DNA of 13,484 nt. It comes from DUAL01 sp964452095 (GTDB taxonomy: Bacteria > Bacteroidota > Bacteroidia > Flavobacteriales > BACL11). The notes under the pieces were generated by a model that worked only from the letters and a program-made list of their open reading frames with translations, was not told where the DNA came from and did not search any database. Made by a program: the position numbers and the translations under genes. The stretch lies in assembly GCA_964452095.1 (NCBI GenBank), contig CAYVKX010000056.1, positions 1 through 13,484 on the forward strand, given 5' to 3'. How positions within the stretch are numbered: the first letter of the stretch is position 1; each line of letters begins with the position of its first letter. Positions 1 to 6,669 of the stretch are shown here, one piece after another.

Positions 1-2
1 TC

Positions 3-89
3 TATTTAAAAGATGGGGAAAACTTTATTGAAATGTTAAAAGATAATCTTGACCCTCTGGATACAAATTTTGTAGTTTTGTCACACTAA
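3..89 (+). CDS. C-terminal end of an unidentified protein (partial)
   Basis: An open frame enters from the left edge and stops at TAA 87-89, giving 28 residues that end in TNFVVLSH. The stretch is rich in acidic and hydrophobic residues and looks like a genuine soluble C-terminus, but it is too short to assign to a family. The gene ends 14 bases before guaA. The probable guaA promoter lies inside its last codons, so the two need not be cotranscribed. The frame is supported mainly by its being open and by the normal amino-acid composition. Confidence 0.5.
   Translation, partial: YLKDGENFIEMLKDNLDPLDTNFVVLSH
49..80 (+). promoter_or_regulatory. Probable guaA promoter (TTG-N21-TAnnTTTG)
   Basis: TAGTTTTG at 73-80 matches the Bacteroidota -7 consensus TAnnTTTG. 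TTG at 49-51 lies 21 bases upstream, within the spacing usual for the -33 element. It ends 23 bases before the guaA ATG and lies within the 3' end of the upstream gene. Assignment is by motif only. Confidence 0.55.
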
Positions 90-103
90 AAAATAACCGC
101 TTA

Positions 104-1639
104 ATGCAACACGAAAAAATACTTATTTTAGATTTTGGATCGCAATACACACAACTTATTGCTAGGAGAGTAAGAGAGTTAAATATTTATTCTGAGATAC
201 ATCCTTACAACAATATGCCTGAGATAGATGGCAGTTGGAAAGCTGTTATACTATCTGGCTCGCCACACTCTGTTCGTGAAGAAAATGCTCCAATTCCGGA
301 TTTAAGTGAGATAAAAGGCAAGTTGCCACTTCTTGGAGTTTGCTATGGTGCTCAGCATTTAGCTCATGAGTTTGGTGGTGAAGTTTTACCTTCAAACACT
401 CGTGAATATGGTCGTGCAAATCTTTCTTTTGTAGATACAAATAGTGTTTTAATGAAAGATGTTCCTGCTGATTCTCAAGTTTGGATGAGCCATGGAGATA
501 CAATTGCAACAATCCCTGATAATTATAAAGTTGTAGCATCTACAAATGATGTAAAAGTTGCCGCATATGAAATTGAAGGAGAGCAAACTTATGCCTTGCA
601 GTTTCACCCTGAAGTTTATCATTCTAAAGATGGTGCTACTATTCTTAAGAATTTCTTAGTAGATATTTGTGGTTTCTCACAAGACTGGACTCCTGCAACT
701 TTTGTTGAAGAAACAGTTGATAGTTTAAAAGAGAAATTAGGAAATGATAAAGTAGTTCTTGGGCTTTCTGGTGGAGTAGATTCTACTGTTGCAGCAGTTT
801 TATTAAACAAAGCAATTGGTGAGAATTTGTATTGCATTTTTGTTGATAATGGACTATTAAGAAAAGATGAGTTTGAAAGTGTGTTGGAGCAATATAAAGG
901 CATGGGACTTAATGTAAAAGGAGTAAATGCAAAAGATCGTTTTTATGATTCATTAGCAGGACTTTCTGATCCTGAGAAAAAGCGTAAAGCAATTGGAGGA
1001 ATGTTTATTGATGTATTTGATGATGAAGCACACAAAATTGAGAATGTAAAATGGTTAGCTCAAGGTACTATCTACCCTGATGTTATTGAGTCTGTTTCTG
1101 TTACTGGTGGTCCTTCTCAAACTATTAAATCTCATCATAATGTTGGTGGCTTGCCTGATTATATGAAACTTAAGATAGTGGAACCTTTAAATACATTATT
1201 TAAAGATGAAGTCAGGAGAATAGGTCGATCAATGGGGATTGATAAAGAGCTTTTAGGAAGACATCCTTTTCCTGGTCCTGGATTGGCAATCCGTATTTTA
1301 GGAGATATTACAAGAGAAAAAGTTAGAATTTTACAAGAAGTTGATCATATTTTTATTTCATCATTAAAATCATCTGGATTGTATGATAAAGTATGGCAGG
1401 CAGGTGCAATATTCTTGCCCGTTCAATCAGTTGGAGTAATGGGGGATGAACGAACTTATGAAAATGCAGTTGCTTTAAGAGCTGTTGAATCAACAGATGG
1501 AATGACTGCTGATTGGGTGCATTTGCCTTATGAATTCTTGGCAAAAGTATCTAATGATATTATTAATAAAGTAAAAGGAATTAATCGTGTGGTGTATGAT
1601 ATTTCATCAAAGCCACCAGCAACTATTGAATGGGAATAA
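104..1639 (+). CDS. guaA: GMP synthase (glutamine-hydrolysing)
   Basis: This 511-residue cytoplasmic enzyme makes GMP from XMP, ATP and glutamine in the last step of de novo guanine nucleotide synthesis. The class I glutamine amidotransferase domain covers residues about 6-190. Its catalytic triad is visible as Cys80 in GVCYGAQ plus His168 and Glu170 in QFHPE. The ATP pyrophosphatase domain follows, with the PP-loop SGGVDS at 222-227. The C-terminal XMP-binding/dimerisation domain includes HPFPGPGLAIR and ends in KPPATIEWE, the usual GuaA terminus. Length is normal for the family and nothing is broken. The ATG at 104 directly precedes the conserved start of the amidotransferase domain (ILILDFGSQYTQLIARR). 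The downstream gene overlaps its last 10 bases, indicating translational coupling. No guanine riboswitch fits in the short leader. Confidence 0.98.
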   Translation: MQHEKILILDFGSQYTQLIARRVRELNIYSEIHPYNNMPEIDGSWKAVILSGSPHSVREENAPIPDLSEIKGKLPLLGVCYGAQHLAHEFGGEVLPSNTREYGRANLSFVDTNSVLMKDVPADSQVWMSHGDTIATIPDNYKVVASTNDVKVAAYEIEGEQTYALQFHPEVYHSKDGATILKNFLVDICGFSQDWTPATFVEETVDSLKEKLGNDKVVLGLSGGVDSTVAAVLLNKAIGENLYCIFVDNGLLRKDEFESVLEQYKGMGLNVKGVNAKDRFYDSLAGLSDPEKKRKAIGGMFIDVFDDEAHKIENVKWLAQGTIYPDVIESVSVTGGPSQTIKSHHNVGGLPDYMKLKIVEPLNTLFKDEVRRIGRSMGIDKELLGRHPFPGPGLAIRILGDITREKVRILQEVDHIFISSLKSSGLYDKVWQAGAIFLPVQSVGVMGDERTYENAVALRAVESTDGMTADWVHLPYEFLAKVSNDIINKVKGINRVVYDISSKPPATIEWE

Positions 1640-2970
1640 TTAAGAAAATAGTATTTATATTTTTTGTTTTATTTACTGTGCAAACTTCTGCACAGACAAA
1701 GCAAGACACTATTGTGTTAAAGGGAAAAATGTATGTTTATCATACGGTAAAACCAAATGAAACTTACCAAACTATTGCGAGCAAATATTATGTAAATAGT
1801 AATGAGTTAAGAAAGAGTAATAAGAATGTAAAATTGTATTTTAATCAACAATTACTTATTCCAATAAAGTCAACTTTTGCTGAACGCTTGCTTTTTAAAA
1901 ACCGGCAAGCCAAAGAAGAAACACATCTTAAAATAAGAAAAAATAAGGATACGCTCAACATTGCTTTACTGCTTCCTTTTTATACAGAAAAGAATGATTC
2001 TCTTTTATCTTTTCTTTCAGAATCTCAGCAAACAAAAGAGGCTATTTACAGCAAATCGGAGATGGCATTAAATTTTTTAGAAGGAGTAATTATTGCCACT
2101 GATTCCTTAAAAAGAGCGGGAATGAATATCAATTTATTTGTGTATGATACTGAGAATGATACGGCTAAAGTAAAACAGATTATCACAGAAGGAAAGCTTA
2201 AAGATGTTGATTTGATTATCGGTCCGGCTTATCAAAAAAACCTTTCTATAGTTACTAAAATGTATGGAAAAAATAAAGATAAAACTATTGTTTCCCCTTT
2301 ATCTAAAAATAGCAATATCCTAAAACATGGATCTAATATCTTCCAGGTTATTCCGCCTATTAAGATGCAGGTTGAGAAGGTTTCAGATTTTGTTTTGAAA
2401 AAACATAAAAAGGAAAGAATTTTAATTTTAGCCAAAAAGCAAGAGAAGAAATATGCTAATAATTACAAATCAATATTTAGGGAAAATAAGATAAAATCTA
2501 AAGTTTTTTTGTTTAACAATTTGAGTTCAATTCAAAGAGATACCATTTGTGATTTACTGAGTAACCACAAATATATGCTGCTTGTGCCTTCTACTGATAG
2601 GGCTTTTGTTTCAAAATTAATTCCCGTTTTGGGTACAATTGATACTGCCATGACTGTTTTTGGTTTGAATAATTGGGAGTCGTTTGAGAATTTAGATATT
2701 GAAACCTTAATGAAACTAAATGTACATTTTCCAAACCCTTACTTTTTTGATTATGAAAGCAAAGAAAACCAAAGGTTTGTTCATCTTTTTAGCCAGAAAT
2801 TTCACGCACTGCCCAATAGATATGCGCAAATTGCTTTTACCGAATGTATGTATTTCTGCACTGAAAAAGGGGAGTATAGTTTTAAACAATATTACTCCAG
2901 AGGTGGCGGAGCAAACTCCAAATTTCCAATAGTAAAATACCAAGACTTTTCTATTATTAAGGTTGATTAA
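1630..2970 (+). CDS. Exported LysM + PBP1-type (substrate-binding-like) protein
   Basis: The 446-residue product starts with a Sec signal peptide (residues 1-21, KK then a hydrophobic run, probable cleavage TSA|QT). One LysM domain follows at about 36-79 (YHTVKPNETYQTIASKYY, ending LLIPI), predicted to bind peptidoglycan. From about 108 to the end there is a periplasmic-binding-protein type 1-like fold: NIALLLPFY, then GVIIATDSL, LIIGPAYQKN, and a late segment ending NRYAQIAFTE. Bacteroidota carry such PBP1+LysM fusions; they resemble ABC-transporter binding proteins but usually have no transporter beside them, as here. The likely site is the periplasm, attached to the wall, and the ligand is unknown. 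The ATG lies inside the last guaA codons (10-base overlap, different frame), so translation is probably coupled. My recollection is that family members often exceed 550 residues, so this one may be compact. No terminator is seen after it. Confidence 0.85.
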   Translation: MGIIKKIVFIFFVLFTVQTSAQTKQDTIVLKGKMYVYHTVKPNETYQTIASKYYVNSNELRKSNKNVKLYFNQQLLIPIKSTFAERLLFKNRQAKEETHLKIRKNKDTLNIALLLPFYTEKNDSLLSFLSESQQTKEAIYSKSEMALNFLEGVIIATDSLKRAGMNINLFVYDTENDTAKVKQIITEGKLKDVDLIIGPAYQKNLSIVTKMYGKNKDKTIVSPLSKNSNILKHGSNIFQVIPPIKMQVEKVSDFVLKKHKKERILILAKKQEKKYANNYKSIFRENKIKSKVFLFNNLSSIQRDTICDLLSNHKYMLLVPSTDRAFVSKLIPVLGTIDTAMTVFGLNNWESFENLDIETLMKLNVHFPNPYFFDYESKENQRFVHLFSQKFHALPNRYAQIAFTECMYFCTEKGEYSFKQYYSRGGGANSKFPIVKYQDFSIIKVD

Positions 2971-3012
2971 CAACTCTTTACAAAAATCATAGTAAGTAAT
3001 CTGATTATTTTT

Positions 3013-3020
3013 TATCTTTG
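3013..3020 (+). promoter_or_regulatory. -7 promoter box of the secreted-protein cluster
   Basis: TATCTTTG matches TAnnTTTG exactly, lies in the 68-base gap after the LysM/PBP1 gene and ends 18 bases before the next ATG. No clear TTG -33 element is seen at the usual distance. It probably starts transcription of the 3039-6554 cluster. Confidence 0.55.
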
Positions 3021-3038
3021 TAGAAACAAATTTGAGAG

Positions 3039-4886
3039 ATGAATCGCAACATCCAGTTAATAATTTTTTCATTGTTTTTTTGTGGGTTTTTGCAAAAAGC
3101 AGATGCTCAATGTACAGTAAATGTAGATACTGCAAATATCACTCACATTGTATGTCCGAATGGTGGAGCAATAGGTGTAGCACAAATTATTCAAGCTTCA
3201 TATCAAAATTATTCTTGGGAAAATGTTACTAATGGCCAAACTTATAATGGTGGCGGAGGAAATGGTGGTACAATTAGAAATGACTTAGATGCGGGCTGGT
3301 ATGTAGTTACAGCAAGTTTACCTTATGTTGGCTCTTGCCCTTCCATTATTTACTCTGATACTTTCCAAATTGTAGAAGCAGAGCCATTATTTCAGTTCTC
3401 CCCAACCCAGGCATGTCCTAATATGTGTAATGTATCAGTTACTGCAAGTATGCAAGTTGCTATTGCACAAGTAAATTATACGCTTTCATTTGATAATGGT
3501 AATCAAATTGCATTGCCGAGTACTTTGCAAAATCAATGTGGAGGACAGCATACTTATGAAATTATTGCTGATGGAGTTAGTTGTGGAATAGAAAACATTG
3601 GAATTTCCCAGTTTGCACAAATGAATTTGGCTACTACTACTACAGCTGCTACTTGTACTCAATCTGGAGATGCAACCGTTACTATTACAGGAGTAGGAGC
3701 ATCTGCTGTAAATACTTATTGTGCTTGTTCTCCTCAATATAATGGCTATTCTACTATTGATAATGTGCAGTTTGTTGGCGATAACTTTACAATTATTAAC
3801 AATACTGCAAGTGTTTGCGATATGTATCAAGATTATACAGCACAATCGGCTGATGTTACTCCTGGAAATTCGTATAATTTGAATATTGATTTAGGAAGTT
3901 GTCATATTCAAAATGTGTATTTAGATAATTTGGCAAATGTGTATATTGATTGGAATATTGATGGAGATTTCTCAGATGCTAATGAGTTAGTAGCTCAAAT
4001 ACCTTCTACTACTGCTCCCTCATCTCATGCTTTGACTATTACTGTTCCATCTACTGCAATTCCCGGACAAAGTAGAATGAGAATTGTAATGCAAAATAGC
4101 CAATATCAACCTCAGAATACGGCTTCCCCTTGCGATTATAATACAGCTTGGTTTGGTGCCACTGAAGATTATACTATTGTAGTGAATGGCTCAGTTGCTA
4201 ATCCAATATCCTACCTTTGGTCAGATGGGCAAACAGCCCAAACAGCTACAAACTTAAATTCAGGAACTTATTATATTACTATTACTGATGCAAATGGTTG
4301 CTCTGCAACTGATACTGCTATAGTTATGGGAAGTGGTAGTGTATTAGTTGTTGCAACTGCTAATCAAACTATTTGTAATGGAGGAACTCCTTCTGCTTTA
4401 AGTGCAAATAGTGGTGTTTCAGGCAGTTATAATTGGAGTCCGACTACTAATTTATCTAGTTCAAATGTGCAGAATCCTTCTTTTACTTCTGGCTTGTCAG
4501 CTTCTCAAATATATACAGTAACTTTTACGGATGTTAATGGATGTGCTGCAACCGATATCGTAAGTATAACTGTGAATCCTATCCCAACAGCAACTCTTAC
4601 GGCTATACCATCTCCTGCGTGCGTTGGAGATGATATTACTGTAACTGCAAATCCATCTATTCCTTCTAATTTATTCAGATTTCAGTATAATAATGGAGCA
4701 GGATGGGTAAACATGACTAATCCGCAAATGGGAAATACTAATCCAGTAATTTTTTCAAATATTACAAATACAACACAATTTAGAATTAAAGTAAGAGAGT
4801 ATTTAGGATGTAATACTAGCTCTTGGCAACCAATAATAACAGTGCCAATTTCAACTGTGGCAACTCAACCGATAAATCATTTTTAA
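3039..4886 (+). CDS. Large secreted SprB-repeat/GEVED/Ig-like surface protein with PI-x-HF tail
   Basis: This 615-residue product has a signal peptide (1-23, probable cleavage ADA|QC) and then a chain of Cys-containing beta-sandwich modules. Residues about 25-115 and 116-195 are SprB/Ig-like. Residues about 201-222 look like the first half of a SprB repeat (CTQSGDATVTITG). Residues about 227-382 form a GEVED domain, opening TYCACSPQYNGYSTIDNV, with DWNIDGDFSDANE and closing GATEDYTIVV. Residues 388-430 resume as the second half of a SprB repeat (SYLWSDGQTAQ, TDANGCSATD). Two Ig-like domains follow (about 431-513 and 514-603). The protein ends in QPINHF with no recognisable type A or CHU_C secretion domain. 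It is the first gene of a three-gene cluster, 21 bases before the next ATG. A role as extracellular adhesin or surface filament is inferred; no catalytic motif is visible. CTACTACTACTAC at 3631-3643 is a short coding triplet repeat. Confidence 0.88.
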   Translation: MNRNIQLIIFSLFFCGFLQKADAQCTVNVDTANITHIVCPNGGAIGVAQIIQASYQNYSWENVTNGQTYNGGGGNGGTIRNDLDAGWYVVTASLPYVGSCPSIIYSDTFQIVEAEPLFQFSPTQACPNMCNVSVTASMQVAIAQVNYTLSFDNGNQIALPSTLQNQCGGQHTYEIIADGVSCGIENIGISQFAQMNLATTTTAATCTQSGDATVTITGVGASAVNTYCACSPQYNGYSTIDNVQFVGDNFTIINNTASVCDMYQDYTAQSADVTPGNSYNLNIDLGSCHIQNVYLDNLANVYIDWNIDGDFSDANELVAQIPSTTAPSSHALTITVPSTAIPGQSRMRIVMQNSQYQPQNTASPCDYNTAWFGATEDYTIVVNGSVANPISYLWSDGQTAQTATNLNSGTYYITITDANGCSATDTAIVMGSGSVLVVATANQTICNGGTPSALSANSGVSGSYNWSPTTNLSSSNVQNPSFTSGLSASQIYTVTFTDVNGCAATDIVSITVNPIPTATLTAIPSPACVGDDITVTANPSIPSNLFRFQYNNGAGWVNMTNPQMGNTNPVIFSNITNTTQFRIKVREYLGCNTSSWQPIITVPISTVATQPINHF

Positions 4887-4907
4887 CCAATTTTATTAAT
4901 CAAAAAC

Positions 4908-5480
4908 ATGAAAATCATGAAAACAACAAGCAACACATTAAAAGCATTACTTTTTGGAGTATTGTTTTTAGCAGGGAGTCAGCTAATGGCTCAGGTAACA
5001 ACAAACCCTGATACAGTATGTGCAGGTGCAACAGGGGAGGCGTATTTGGTAGCAAATACTGCTGGTTCTTCTTACAACTGGACAATTACCGGTGGTGGAG
5101 GTGTTCAGAATCCTATTACTACTACTAGTAATATTACAGTAGATTGGGGTAATACTCCAGGGCTTTACCCTAGTGCAGTTAGCATTACAGAAACAGATGT
5201 AAATGGTTGTCCTGGTGCTCCAATTGTATTGGATGTACGAATTATCCAAGTAGCACTTTCGGCTTTAGGACCATTTTGTGCTGGTGATACTGCTCAAGTT
5301 TTAAATCCTACTCCAACGGGTGGTACGCTTTCAGGGAATGGAGTAAGTGGTGGTAGTTTTGATCCGGTAGCTGCAGGAGCAGGAACGCACACTATTACTT
5401 ATGATTTGGCGGGTTGTATTACTACCATTAATGTAGTAGTAAATACAGGACCAACAACAGGACCTATTCAGCACTTCTAG
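4908..5480 (+). CDS. Small secreted two-domain Ig/PKD-like protein with PI-x-HF tail
   Basis: The product has 190 residues; an in-frame ATG at 4917 is an alternative start three codons later. The signal peptide spans residues 1-28 (LLFGVLFLAG, cleavage probably MA|QV). Domain 1 (about 30-112) is a PKD/Ig-like module with DTVCAG, SYNWTI and ETDVNGCPG. Domain 2 (about 115-178) is the common Bacteroidota Ig-like type with GPFCAGD, GGTLSGNGVSGGSFDP and GTHTITYDL. Each domain has two cysteines, which could form one disulfide each. The tail GPTTGPIQHF resembles the end of the upstream protein. Domain 1 is similar in layout to the N-terminal module of the downstream CHU_C protein. It is flanked by gaps of 21 and 6 bases, so it is almost certainly cotranscribed with its neighbours. 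No enzymatic motif is seen; a structural or adapter role outside the cell is inferred. Confidence 0.85.
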   Translation: MKIMKTTSNTLKALLFGVLFLAGSQLMAQVTTNPDTVCAGATGEAYLVANTAGSSYNWTITGGGGVQNPITTTSNITVDWGNTPGLYPSAVSITETDVNGCPGAPIVLDVRIIQVALSALGPFCAGDTAQVLNPTPTGGTLSGNGVSGGSFDPVAAGAGTHTITYDLAGCITTINVVVNTGPTTGPIQHF

Positions 5481-5486
5481 GGATAT

Positions 5487-6554
5487 ATGCTGAAACTCAG
5501 GCACATCTTATTTGTGTGTCTATCAGTAGTTGTAAGCAGTTCCTTTTCGCAAAACATTTTACATTTATGTGAAGGTGTTGGACTAGAAAATTTTAAGGTC
5601 CCTTATCTGCAAGGGTCATTTTATCAATGGAATATAAATGCCCCACTTGGAATTGCTACAATTGTAGGTGGTAATGGCACAGAGCAAATTCTTGTTGATG
5701 TAATATCAGCAGGGAATTTTGTGTTATCGGTTGAAGAAACTGATAGTAACGGCTGCAAAGGTACTGATAGTATGCAAGTGATTATCCATCCTTTACCTCA
5801 AACGGATTTTTCCTTTTCTGGTAATTGCTTGGAGAACCCTGCTATTTTTACAGATAATTCTACTATTATCTCTGATAGTTTGGTAAACTATATTTGGTAT
5901 TTTTCTGATGGAGGAATTAGTGCAGGAACTCCCGTTTCTCATTACTTTCAAACATTAGGAAATTATCCTGTAAAACTAATAGTAACTTCCAATTATGGAT
6001 GCAGGGATTCTACTGTTAAAAATGTGCAAGTTTTTCCAAAACCTATTGTTGATTTCAGCTATAATCCACTTTCGGCAAGCATTATAAATCCTATTATTGA
6101 TTTTACGAACCAAAGTATAGGTGTCCTACCGATTATTTGGGATTTTGATGATACTACTTTTAGCTTTTTTGAGAACCCCACTCATGAATTTACTTATCCA
6201 GGCAGTTTTGATGTAATGCTTGTGGCTGCCGATAGTAATAGTTGTGTGGATTCTACCGAGCATACCATAAATATCTTTTATGAGTTTTTGCTTTATACTC
6301 CTAATTCCTTTACCCCAAATGGAGATGGAGATAATGATGTGTTCTTGCCGAAAGGGTTCAGGATGAATAAGTGCCAATCGTACCAATTTATTATTTATAA
6401 CAGGTGGGGAGAAGAAGTATTTACTACCAATACAATAGGAGAGGGCTGGGATGGTATAGATGCCAAATCGGATGTATTTACTTGGGTTATTATCCTTACG
6501 GATGAAATGGGTGCTATTAGGAAGAAAGTAGGGGAAGTAACCTTGATTAGATAA
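5487..6554 (+). CDS. PKD-domain protein with CHU_C (type B type IX secretion) C-terminal domain
   Basis: The product has 355 residues. A signal peptide (1-21, cleavage probably SFS|QN) is followed by an Ig/PKD-like module (about 23-101: LHLCEG, YQWNI, VEETDSNGCKG). Two PKD domains come next, about 105-183 (YIWYFSDGG, VSHYFQTLGNYPVKL) and 187-265 (IIWDFDD, THEFTYPGSFDVML). The C-terminal 88 residues are a gliding-motility-associated C-terminal domain: YTPNSFTPNGDGDND, then FIIYNRWGEEVF, then GWDG and KKVGEVTLIR. In Bacteroidota this type B domain directs cargo through the type IX secretion system to the cell surface, normally with a SprF/PorP-like partner. No such partner lies in this window. 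The start codon is 6 bases after the preceding stop, so the gene is operonic. The expected site is the outer surface, with an adhesin or scaffold role. Confidence 0.92.
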   Translation: MLKLRHILFVCLSVVVSSSFSQNILHLCEGVGLENFKVPYLQGSFYQWNINAPLGIATIVGGNGTEQILVDVISAGNFVLSVEETDSNGCKGTDSMQVIIHPLPQTDFSFSGNCLENPAIFTDNSTIISDSLVNYIWYFSDGGISAGTPVSHYFQTLGNYPVKLIVTSNYGCRDSTVKNVQVFPKPIVDFSYNPLSASIINPIIDFTNQSIGVLPIIWDFDDTTFSFFENPTHEFTYPGSFDVMLVAADSNSCVDSTEHTINIFYEFLLYTPNSFTPNGDGDNDVFLPKGFRMNKCQSYQFIIYNRWGEEVFTTNTIGEGWDGIDAKSDVFTWVIILTDEMGAIRKKVGEVTLIR

Positions 6555-6578
6555 TAGTTACTAGTTTTTAGTTACTAG
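6555..6578 (+). repeat. Two direct copies of TAGTTACTAG
   Basis: TAGTTACTAG occurs at 6555-6564 and 6569-6578, separated by TTTT, immediately after the CHU_C gene. The unit is nearly self-complementary. Related degenerate AGTA-type repeats lie on the other side of the next gene. No function is evident. Confidence 0.6.
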
Positions 6579-6632
6579 ACAATAGAAAAGATAATGTGTT
6601 AATTTGAAGATTAATTCGGGAATATTAAAATT

Positions 6633-6658
6633 GCCCTGCTATTTGACAGGGCTTTTTT
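6633..6658 (+). terminator. Rho-independent terminator of the secreted-protein cluster
   Basis: GCCCTG (6633-6638) pairs with CAGGGC (6647-6652) around an 8-base loop and is followed by six T (6653-6658). The stem is the most GC-rich patch of this AT-rich gap. It lies 79 bases after the CHU_C stop and ends at the next promoter box. Confidence 0.85.
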
Positions 6659-6665
6659 ATTTTTG
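6658..6665 (+). promoter_or_regulatory. -7 promoter box of the acyl-CoA reductase gene
   Basis: TATTTTTG fits TAnnTTTG and begins at the last T of the terminator tract. Only CAAA separates it from the ATG at 6670, so the transcript would begin at or within a base or two of the start codon. The best TTG (6631-6633) is 24 bases upstream, slightly long for a -33 element. Confidence 0.5.
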
Positions 6666-6669
6666 CAAA

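Noticed and set aside
90..103. Purine riboswitch upstream of guaA
   Set aside because: The leader between the promoter box and the ATG is about 20 bases, far too short for an aptamer.
2716..3135. Minus-strand open frame of 139 codons spanning the end of the LysM/PBP1 gene and the start of the next gene
   Set aside because: It crosses two well-supported plus-strand genes and a promoter box, has no recognisable domain and no promoter of its own.
3486..3845. Minus-strand open frame of 119 codons inside the GEVED protein gene
   Set aside because: It is rich in Ser, Ile and Cys from reading the repetitive Thr/Asn coding strand backwards. No start signal or domain is present.
5114..5135. Inverted repeat ATTACT...AGTAAT and triplet repeats in the small Ig-like gene, and CTACTACTACTAC in the large one
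   Set aside because: They encode Ile/Thr runs in frame and reflect Thr codon reuse in beta-sandwich proteins, with no flanking structure suggesting phase variation or a regulatory site.
6604..6669. Upstream TTG start extending the acyl-CoA reductase by 22 residues
   Set aside because: The extra codons cross the terminator hairpin and the promoter box. The ATG at 6670 matches the expected family start and the promoter position.
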